DNA from: Gracilaria caudata
Taxonomy: Eukaryota > Rhodophyta > Florideophyceae > Gracilariales > Gracilariaceae
Assembly (NCBI GenBank): GCA_030374735.1
Contig: JASCIV010000779.1
Span: 1 to 12,411, forward strand
Length of the DNA: 12,411 nucleotides
Reading direction: 5' to 3'
Shown here: positions 7,059 to 12,411 of the stretch, piece by piece
Layout of the letters: every line of letters starts with the position of its first letter
Position numbering within the stretch: position 1 is the first letter of the stretch
The notes under the pieces: generated by a model
Database searches by the model: none
The model's input: the letters and a program-made list of their open reading frames with translations, nothing else
Told to the model about the DNA's origin: nothing
Made by a program: the position numbers and the translations under genes

Positions 7059-7072
7059 ATAAATATATATAT
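7059..7072 (+). promoter_or_regulatory. TATA box upstream of the pseudogene
   Basis: ATAAATATATATAT is followed by a pyrimidine-rich leader (CTTCTCC, CTCTTCTCCTCAGCTC) and then an ATG at 7168, about 100 bases further on. The arrangement is that of a core promoter and 5' UTR and fits the decayed gene that follows. Confidence 0.45.
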
Positions 7073-7167
7073 CTACTTCTCCGAGCCCAGCAAAATTCTC
7101 TTCTCCTCAGCTCAATGCTAATCACCCCCTCCTTTTGAAACAAAACCAAAGTCATCTCTCAGAAATC

Positions 7168-7876
7168 ATGATCTCACAGCTCCTACGACTGCGACGGGAG
7201 GGCATCGAAAATATCAAAAGGAACGTCAGCACAGACGAAATCGGACAGTTATTTGGTTAACAACCGCAGAACAAGCTCGCGGATCTCACATCCGAAGCAC
7301 ATCGTGTGATGAGATGAACAATTCTGAGTTCTTGCGAATAGTCTGGTGGCGGCTATAGTTGCATATGGGGATGCAGTGACTTGGATTGTCCTTGGTGACG
7401 GACGAAAACCTTCGTACATTTAGCGAGGAGATGTCGTCGGACAATTTCGTTTAGTTGATGATGGATGGGCTCTGCTTTTCATGATATCAATTAAGGAACA
7501 TACTCAGGACATTGCTTTTCTTGATCGTTTTAAGAGGATCTACATGCTCTTCACACCGTCCAGAATGCTACCAATACTCTAAAGCAGAATATGTTCGACA
7601 ATAGGTTAGAAAAGGAGGGATTTCTTCGCATACTTGATATTGTGAGGGAATCTCATATTAAAAGCTGATGTGCACGCCGAAGCTATTACTATCAATGGGA
7701 AGCCGTCAGCCATGGCAAACAAAGAAACAACCAAGGTAGAAGTTCATCATTTTGTTATGGTAAAGAGTGGGTTAGGTTCCATTAAATGAGCTGGGAGGGT
7801 CTCGAAAGGAACAAAAATGGATGAGATATTGCGTGCAGAGGATGGTTGGTACTTTTCCGGATTTCTGATGACCTAG
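7168..7876 (+). pseudogene. Broken gene of unknown family (several stops and frameshifts)
   Basis: Coding-like pieces follow one another on the plus strand in alternating frames. From the ATG at 7168: MISQLLRLRREGIENIKRNV up to a TAA near 7258, with readable sequence after it (NKLADLTSEAHRVMR). From 7337: VAAIVAYGDAVTWIVLGDG, a TAG at 7421, then RLVDDGWALLFM and IAFLDRFKRIYMLF. From about 7546, one frame over: QNATNTLKQNMFDNRLEKEG and FLRILDIVRES, to a TGA at 7666. From 7664, back in the earlier frame: ADVHAEAITINGKPSAMANK and KVEVHHFVMVKSGLG, a TGA at 7787, then TKMDEILRAEDGWYFSGF to a TAG at 7874. At least four stops and two or more frame changes rule out an intact protein. I do not recognise the family. 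The ordered pieces, a TATA box upstream and natural composition argue for a once-functional gene. Confidence 0.55.
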
Positions 7877-7959
7877 CGTGCTTTTCTTCTCTAGATCACG
7901 AGCTACAACGCCGATTTTGATTACCTACGTATTTCATTATGCACTAGTGTAAGCTCAAG

Positions 7960-9309
7960 CTATTTTTTTGAGAACAGAACTCTCATACCTACTTTCACGA
8001 ATCCTTCTTCGTCAATAACGTTCCCATCCTCCCCGTGACTTCCAAGCAGCACATCCACGTCTGATTCAGCCCAGTTCTGATTGCTTCTTCTAAAAGATAA
8101 TGGTACTTGCGAGGTATATTCTACACTCCCTGACTTATCGAACAACGAACGCAACAGGCGTTTAGCAAGCCTTGTTCTGAGAACTTTCCTCGACTTCGTC
8201 GCCTTCTTGAAGATAGCTCGCAGCTCGGGCGGTTCCGGCTTGTGTCCAACAGTTGGATACTTGCGCAATTCGTAAAATGATTTGATGACTGCATCCAAAC
8301 CAAGTAAGCCCGTGTCCTGATCCATATGTTTCATGACAATATCCTCTATTTCGTTCTCGTCCACAGTAGCCGTTGCGCCAGCTTGACTGCTTTGTCGCTG
8401 GAGCATGTGTTGCAACTCCAGTATTGCATCTTCGGCAGTTACTTTCTCTTCGTCTGGTCGCGGTCTAGATGCCACAATACTGAGAACCTGACGCATGTTA
8501 GCCTTCGAGGAAGACCGATTGCGATCTCGGAAAACGGCATTAAGCAACTCTTCCGCGCAAATCTTATCCTCCGCCATCACTGCCACGGGAGTGAACTCCT
8601 GCTCGTTCTCTCTGAAAGGATCAGCACCAGCATGCAACAGCGTGACAAACACGGACGAGCTGCCGACGCACGCAGCTTCGTGGAGTGGCGTATTTCCATA
8701 TATGTCAACAGCGTGAACTTTGGCGCCGCGAACTAACAACGTTTCCACGATTCTGGTGTGTCCCTTGCCGGCCGCAACATGTAACGGCAGTTCGTTTTCT
8801 TCGTTCGAAGCGTTTACGTCGGCTCCGCGCGCTAGCAACGCCTGGACAACGGGCAGGTGGCCCGCTTCACAGGCGCGGGACAACGAGGTGTTTTGACGTT
8901 TGTCTGCATAATCTACTTCCGCACCTTGTGCCAGGAGCACTTCCACCATTTTAACGTCTCCCTTTTTACTGCAAACGTGCAGTGCCGTGTCGCCATCTTG
9001 ATTCTTCGCTTGCACGTCGATGCCACCTGTCAGCAGCGCCGCAGCGACTGAATGATGGCCTTCTTCGACGGCTCTGTGCAACGCCGTTTTGCCCAATTCG
9101 TTTGTGAGGCTGAGATCGGGGTTGCGTGCCAGCAACGCAGATACGACAGTCGTGTATCCCCGTGAAGAAGCCATGTGTAACGCGGAGTTGCCATTTCTGT
9201 CGGTGGCGTTCACATCAGCGCCGAGGTCCAGGAGAGACGTCACGCGCTCCAAATCGTTTTCCTTCGCAGCTGAAAGTAGAACGTTGCCGCTGCCCATGGT
9301 TGCTTCCAT
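7960..9309 (-). CDS. Ankyrin-repeat protein with weak EF-hand-like C-terminal segments
   Basis: This intact, intronless ORF has 449 residues. Residues 8-38 are an N-terminal cap repeat. Six canonical 33-residue ankyrin repeats follow to about 235, with helix starts SALHMASSRG, TALHRAVEEG, TALHVCSKKG, TSLSRACEAG, LPLHVAAGKG and TPLHEAACVG, then a degenerate eighth (FTPVAVMAE). Ankyrin repeats are protein-binding surfaces, so a scaffold role is likely. After a polar linker (260-315) come helical segments with acidic loops: MDQDTG at 329-334, FDKSGSVEY at 390-398, and GEDGNVIDEEGF at 426-437. The last has Gly, Val and Glu where an EF-hand loop has its Gly, hydrophobic and final Glu, but the first ligands are missing. 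Calcium binding is uncertain. The start is ATG 9309, since TAG lies in frame four codons upstream; ATG at 9297 is an alternative. No signal peptide, so probably cytosolic. GC content is higher than in the flanks. Confidence 0.93.
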   Translation of the reverse strand: MEATMGSGNVLLSAAKENDLERVTSLLDLGADVNATDRNGNSALHMASSRGYTTVVSALLARNPDLSLTNELGKTALHRAVEEGHHSVAAALLTGGIDVQAKNQDGDTALHVCSKKGDVKMVEVLLAQGAEVDYADKRQNTSLSRACEAGHLPVVQALLARGADVNASNEENELPLHVAAGKGHTRIVETLLVRGAKVHAVDIYGNTPLHEAACVGSSSVFVTLLHAGADPFRENEQEFTPVAVMAEDKICAEELLNAVFRDRNRSSSKANMRQVLSIVASRPRPDEEKVTAEDAILELQHMLQRQSSQAGATATVDENEIEDIVMKHMDQDTGLLGLDAVIKSFYELRKYPTVGHKPEPPELRAIFKKATKSRKVLRTRLAKRLLRSLFDKSGSVEYTSQVPLSFRRSNQNWAESDVDVLLGSHGEDGNVIDEEGFVKVGMRVLFSKK

Positions 9310-9322
9310 CTGCGAGATCTAC

Positions 9323-9349
9323 GAACGGTACCGACGGTACGACGGTACC
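9323..9349. repeat. Three tandem GA(C)ACGGTAC-type repeats just upstream of the ankyrin gene
   Basis: GAACGGTACC, GACGGTAC and GACGGTACC follow each other without gaps, 14-40 bases before the ATG at 9309, in the presumed 5' UTR or core promoter. Two contain the palindrome GGTACC. It could bind a regulator or be simple slippage. Confidence 0.5.
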
Positions 9350-9638
9350 TCCGACACAGGCTGCGTCACACAGCCGACGACACCCCAGACGCCCTTCAAG
9401 CCGCCCGTCGTCGGCGCCACGTATAACACGGTGCCCGGTTGGGCTCTATACGATTTGAAATGGTTCTGCTTTCAAATTCAAATTGCCGCAGCGCACCAGC
9501 AAGGAATGTATCAGCTATTTGAGAAGTGCTTTTCAAACAAAGGACCGCAAAGCTCTCCAGTGAATAGGACTCTTGTAATGAAGTAGTTCAAGCTAGTGTA
9601 GTCACATGTACATACGCGTGATGCTTCAAGCACCTTCT

Positions 9639-9667
9639 GTTGTCACTACACTCTCTGCAGTGACAAC
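9639..9667. promoter_or_regulatory. Perfect 9-bp inverted repeat
   Basis: GTTGTCACT at 9639-9647 and AGTGACAAC at 9659-9667 are exact reverse complements separated by 11 bases. It lies 22 bases before a TATAAATAAA and 330 bases upstream of the ankyrin start. It may be a protein-binding dyad or a hairpin. Confidence 0.4.
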
Positions 9668-9688
9668 TACAAGCTCTCTGACGCGTAG

Positions 9689-9698
9689 TATAAATAAA
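9689..9698 (+). promoter_or_regulatory. TATAAATAAA: TATA box or poly(A) signal
   Basis: The string contains both a TATA consensus and an AATAAA. No plus-strand gene is supported on either side: the next ATG (9727) opens only six codons. Its role is therefore undecided. Confidence 0.25.
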
Positions 9699-10343
9699 GA
9701 GGTACGATTTGGTCTGCGCCTCCTCATGAAGGGCAGCCAATCGTGAACACACACCTCATCCTTTGACGTTGGTCCTGAGTACTTGTCTCTGTATTACAAC
9801 TCTTCCCGTCAAAAGAGAAATTTACAAGCTTGGAGATATAGGCTATAGCCTTAATGTGCATAAAAAAAATTGCGGCAGCTATATAGTTAATGAATTCTTT
9901 TGACAGCACAAAACTTTTTGAATAACAAAAGGTCTGTTGAAAATATAGAAAGAACAAAAAGAATTTAAAAGCATAAACTCATAGTAGACAGTTTTAAGCA
10001 CAAATCAATTGACAATGAATAGTACCAAAAACTTGACACAGATGTTTCTAAACTATAAAGAGGGCGAGAAAACATTTTGATTTCATTGTTGTTTATACGA
10101 CAAGTGTTTCCAGTTTTCATCATAAGGGCCGAAGTAAAACATCTTTATAATGGAAAGCAAGTGTTAGAAACTTATAGAACAAAAGTGCTTTGAAAAAGTC
10201 TTTCAGTATTAGTATACTTCTAGAAGCAGTTTTGGTATGCTGATGATGAGTGTTGCGAACCACGCGCAAGCGCACAGGCAGCGATAAGGTACGGACACAG
10301 GAGGGCACACCCGACAGACCGTTGTCCTCGTCTTATCTGGGTT

Positions 10344-10364
10344 GCCTCCCATTACATGGGAGGC
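10344..10364. promoter_or_regulatory. Perfect hairpin next to the LTR TATA box
   Basis: GCCTCCCAT (10344-10352) and ATGGGAGGC (10356-10364) are exact reverse complements with a TAC loop. On the element's own strand the hairpin lies between the TATA box and the expected start site, or at the very 5' end of the RNA. On the plus strand it is followed by five T's, which mimics a bacterial terminator. Confidence 0.5.
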
Positions 10365-10373
10365 TTTTTATAA
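10364..10373 (-). promoter_or_regulatory. LTR TATA box
   Basis: The minus strand reads GATTATAAAAAGCC. This is the strongest TATA match in the LTR, 271 bases from its 5' end, so U3 would be about 300 bases and transcription would start near 10335-10340. Confidence 0.55.
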
Positions 10374-10535
10374 TCGCCCCTCGCTCACTCAGTTGTTTGC
10401 TGAGTTGGCAAGATAAGTGCAACTAATAAGTCTCACTTGTCATGTGAGTCTTCACGCATGTTAAACTACATTTGCATAGGATATGTTGTTGCGGTCTAAT
10501 CATTACTGAAATAAAGAATGCAAACTCATGAACAC

Positions 10536-10614
10536 GTCATCTCGCATTTGCGCACCATGCGTATGTCACTTTGCAGTTGCAAGATGCACACGTGACTTTG
10601 CATTTGCAACATCC
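10536..10614. repeat. Three imperfect tandem repeats of about 27 bp in the LTR U3
   Basis: GTCACTTTGCAGTTGCAAG at 10565 and GTGACTTTGCATTTGCAAC at 10592 are offset by 27 bases with few changes. A more diverged copy (GTCATCTCGCATTTGCGCA) begins at 10536. Each has a TTTGCA or CATTTGC core; a CACGTG E-box lies between the second and third. Short tandem repeats upstream of the TATA box are typical of LTR enhancers. Confidence 0.6.
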
Positions 10615-10684
10615 AACGCGGCAACGATGCCGAACCATACAACAGCGCCCCGTTATTATCAAAGTGGAAACGATTGAAAATAAC

Positions 10685-12277
10685 TCAGAGAGAGACAGCG
10701 ATAGAGCGTTGTCTTTGGGTTCCTGTGGCTGAAATGTCTGCAAGGTATTCTTGTACCAGAACCGGTACGTCTTCACGAAGTGAGGCTATGGGAACCCAGT
10801 CGGTTTCATCAGATGAAAATCCCCTCCATTTGACAAGCAGCTCCACCGATCCTTTTCTCCGTCGTATATCTTTGAAGGAATCGATAACCAGCAGCTCACC
10901 TTGCTGATAAGAAAGATGATCCAGCAACTCTTCTGTAACCGCAAAGTCTTTGTTGCGGAAGAATTTAAGCCTGCGGCCATGAACTTCTTCTCTTTTGTCA
11001 TCAATAAGGGATTTGATAACAAATGTATACTCTGAACGACATTCAACAACCTGATAGGGTCCCATCCACTTCAAGAAGGGCTTCCGACTCTTCTCGCGTT
11101 GCAAATTACCTCGAAGTACAAAGTCCCCTACCGAAAAGTTAACGGCCTTAACACCTGTTTTCCGATTATGAGACTCGACTGCTTGCTCCCGTTTCTTCGT
11201 AGAACGCACTGCGACATCCTTATGCATATCATGTAAGGCTCGTTGAACAGCTTCGATGTTTCTGACTTGTCGCTGGCGAATTTTGTTCAAGTCAAAAACT
11301 TCGATCTTCCTTCCAACCTTTCGTGTGATTGCTGCAAGAGGTGTATCTTGCTTGTGCCCAGTAAAAACTGTCAGAGGGCAACGATTGCCCAAACGATCAA
11401 GAATGGTATTATTGAGTGCGGATTGAACCACAGGCATAATACTGGGCCAGCAAGTGTGCGGTAGTTGATATTCGGAGAGTAATGCGCGTACTGCGCGTAG
11501 CAGTTCTCGACAAACAACCTCCACTGTGCCATTGGACCACGGACAATACGCAAGAGTGAAGTGATGTGCGGATTTCGTCCTTTCCCTCAAGAAATTGACA
11601 ACTTCATTCTTAAAATGAGAGCCCCGGTCAGATACCCATTGTCGTACCACTCCAAAAGCCGCGAACCATTTGATGAGTGCATCCGCTACAACTTCTGCTG
11701 TGGTTTCCGTGGTTGGTATTAGCCAAACATACCCGCTGTGATCATCCTTTATCACCAACACGTAAAGATAGTCCTTCTCTGCTGGTGACATATAGCAGAA
11801 GTCGAAATGAAGAAGTTCGTTTGGCTGGTCAGCGTGAAGTGCATGGCCTAACGGTCTTGGGATAACTTTCGATGGATCAGTGCATAGACAGTGCAGGCAT
11901 GTCTGTACGAAAGACTTAATATCCACATCCATGTTCCTCCAGAAGAAGAAAGCCTTAGTAGTCACTAGCGTTACATTGGCACTTCTATGACCACCGTGTC
12001 CCGTGTGTGCCGCAATCACAATACGAAGCTTCATTAGAACATCATCTACTGGGATCCAGAGAACATCTCTATCATCCCGTACCCCATGCAGGGTTTCTCT
12101 GAACGACTTCGGAGGTTTTTCCTTTGCGAGACGCTGTACTTCTTTGATTTCGTTGAGATCAGGCCAGTCCAGCTTGGGATCGGTACCAGGGTTCACAGGG
12201 GCAATGGGCACCGTCAGTACGTGGTCATCGAGTAACGAGCGCGTGCCAACGAGAAATTGCCTTAATGGGTTGCAGCT
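10685..12277 (-). CDS. Ty3/gypsy integrase with C-terminal chromodomain
   Basis: The frame is open from a TGA at 12280-12278 to the stop at 10685. It is the 3' part of a pol polyprotein, so it needs no start of its own. Numbering from the codon at 12211: the zinc-binding HHCC region has H69, H75 (or H72), C105 and C108 (QTCLHC). The catalytic core has D137 (LLHFDFCYMS), D195 (WVSDRGSHF) and E231 (WSNGTVEVV), with exactly 35 residues between the last two: a complete D,D-35-E triad. The GPY/F-type module is at about 359-415 (KWMGPYQVV, VHGRRLKFF). A chromodomain at about 437-490 (ELLVKWRGFSSDETDW, VQEYL) would steer integration to chromatin. Integrase inserts element cDNA into chromosomes in the nucleus. 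It looks intact. Similar proteins occur in oomycetes and some algae; that affinity is from memory. Confidence 0.93.
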   Translation of the reverse strand, partial: SCNPLRQFLVGTRSLLDDHVLTVPIAPVNPGTDPKLDWPDLNEIKEVQRLAKEKPPKSFRETLHGVRDDRDVLWIPVDDVLMKLRIVIAAHTGHGGHRSANVTLVTTKAFFFWRNMDVDIKSFVQTCLHCLCTDPSKVIPRPLGHALHADQPNELLHFDFCYMSPAEKDYLYVLVIKDDHSGYVWLIPTTETTAEVVADALIKWFAAFGVVRQWVSDRGSHFKNEVVNFLRERTKSAHHFTLAYCPWSNGTVEVVCRELLRAVRALLSEYQLPHTCWPSIMPVVQSALNNTILDRLGNRCPLTVFTGHKQDTPLAAITRKVGRKIEVFDLNKIRQRQVRNIEAVQRALHDMHKDVAVRSTKKREQAVESHNRKTGVKAVNFSVGDFVLRGNLQREKSRKPFLKWMGPYQVVECRSEYTFVIKSLIDDKREEVHGRRLKFFRNKDFAVTEELLDHLSYQQGELLVIDSFKDIRRRKGSVELLVKWRGFSSDETDWVPIASLREDVPVLVQEYLADISATGTQRQRSIAVSL

Positions 12278-12280
12278 TCA

Positions 12281-12411
12281 TGCCTAGAACAACCGCTCGC
12301 GACAAGAACAGCAACAATCATAGAGGGTACTGGTACCCTTGCATAACGAAAACCAGAGCTTTCTCCCCATGAGATTCAAAGACAAACGCCCTGTGGGGCA
12401 CTGTATCCAGT
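12281..12411 (-). pseudogene. Degenerate polyprotein remnant upstream of integrase (reverse transcriptase/RNase H side)
   Basis: From the right edge one minus-strand frame reads DTVPHRAFVFESHGEKALVF and reaches a TGA at 12320-12318. The integrase frame is a different one and is closed by the TGA at 12280. In Ty3/gypsy elements this position holds the end of RNase H, and HRAFVF is reminiscent of such segments, but the match is weak. The stops imply that reverse transcriptase and integrase are no longer made as a single protein in this copy. Confidence 0.4.

Larger units (their letters stand above)
9310..10250. other. Intergenic region between the ankyrin gene and the retrotransposon
   Basis: The first 150 bases are GC-rich and should include the ankyrin promoter. 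The rest turns strongly AT-rich. A plus-strand frame reaches 9586 but is largely antisense to the ankyrin gene and not convincing. Beyond the hairpin at 9639-9667 and the TATAAATAAA at 9689 I see no gene, tRNA or longer repeat. From about 9830 to 10250 the sequence is A-rich on the plus strand and featureless. Confidence 0.5.
10251..10644 (-). repeat. Probable 3' long terminal repeat (394 bp)
   Basis: On the minus strand the segment begins TGTTGTATGG and ends TTCGCAACA, giving the TGTTG/CAACA inverted ends typical of LTRs. It starts 41 bases after the integrase-chromodomain stop codon, where a 3' LTR should begin, and it carries its own TATA box. The sequence just before it (ATAACGGGGCGC) is only a poor polypurine tract. 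The second LTR lies outside the window, so the ends are inferred from motif and position. Confidence 0.65.
10251..12411 (-). mobile_element. Ty3/gypsy LTR retrotransposon, 3' part (continues off the right edge)
   Basis: Reading the minus strand, the visible part runs: remnant upstream coding sequence (12411-12281), integrase plus chromodomain ORF (12277-10685), a short untranslated spacer, and a probable 3' LTR (10644-10251). Integrase downstream, a chromodomain at its C-terminus and TG...CA LTR ends define a Ty3/gypsy chromovirus-like element. Gag, protease, most of the reverse transcriptase and the 5' LTR would lie right of the window. The base string ATGAG at 10246-10250 directly flanks the LTR and is the candidate target-site duplication. 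Broken frames upstream of the integrase suggest this copy cannot move by itself. Confidence 0.85.

Noticed and set aside
8326..8736. 136-codon plus-strand frame
   Set aside because: It is antisense to the ankyrin-repeat gene, whose repeats are unmistakable; the plus-strand frame has no motif of its own.
9089..9586. 165-codon plus-strand frame ending near a downstream AATAAA
   Set aside because: The first 70 codons are antisense to the ankyrin gene; the remainder has no domain or promoter, although the AATAAA at 9693 lies at a plausible distance.
10344..10369. Hairpin plus T-run resembling a rho-independent terminator
   Set aside because: The setting is a eukaryotic LTR with a TATA box at the same spot on the other strand, so the T-run is the TATA box read backwards.
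1..12411. CRISPR arrays, tRNA or rRNA genes, and bacterial-style defence operons
   Set aside because: No regularly spaced direct repeats with unique spacers, no cloverleaf with a T-loop consensus, and no prokaryotic gene layout were found.

Overview
The window looks like nuclear DNA of an intron-poor eukaryote. Evidence: TATA boxes and an AATAAA signal at plausible distances from genes, one convincing GTAAGT...TTTTAG intron, ankyrin-rich and membrane proteins, and a chromodomain-bearing Ty3/gypsy retrotransposon with its LTR. No bacterial features (Shine-Dalgarno sites, operons) are apparent. The integrase/chromodomain protein resembles elements I associate with oomycetes and florideophyte red algae, and intron-poor genes with novel membrane proteins would suit a red alga such as Chondrus. 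This is a weak inference; the taxon cannot be fixed from sequence alone.

Layout, left to right. (1) 2-373 (+) is the 3' end of an unrecognised gene followed by an AATAAA signal. (2) 445-2126 is mostly non-coding: a cluster of short palindromes (598-693) and two diverged copies of a tandem repeat (about 829-1254 and 1390-1886). (3) 2127-2624 (-) encodes a small secreted protein with a signal peptide. (4) About 2876-3402 (-) is a decayed, cysteine-containing coding stretch. It lies head-to-head with (5) a three-pass membrane protein, 3504-4601 (+), whose second exon (4801-4974) is clear but joins in a different frame from the main ORF. (6) About 5360-5661 (-) is a small secreted cysteine-rich protein split across two frames, with a TATA box. 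(7) 6251-6954 (-) holds two uncertain ORFs. (8) 7059-7876 (+) is a TATA box followed by a broken pseudogene. (9) 7960-9309 (-) is an intact ankyrin-repeat protein with weak EF-hand-like segments. (10) 9310-10250 is AT-rich intergenic DNA with a hairpin and a TATA/AATAAA motif. (11) 10251 to the right edge (-) is the 3' part of a Ty3/gypsy element: integrase, chromodomain and a probable 394-bp LTR.

The genes do not form an obvious pathway. The common theme is a lineage-specific region with secreted or membrane proteins, several decayed or frame-broken genes, and a retrotransposon. The most useful leads are the split secreted peptide, the membrane gene with an out-of-frame second exon, the pseudogene at 7168-7876, and the triple repeat in the LTR. 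I saw no defence system, CRISPR array or recognisable RNA gene.
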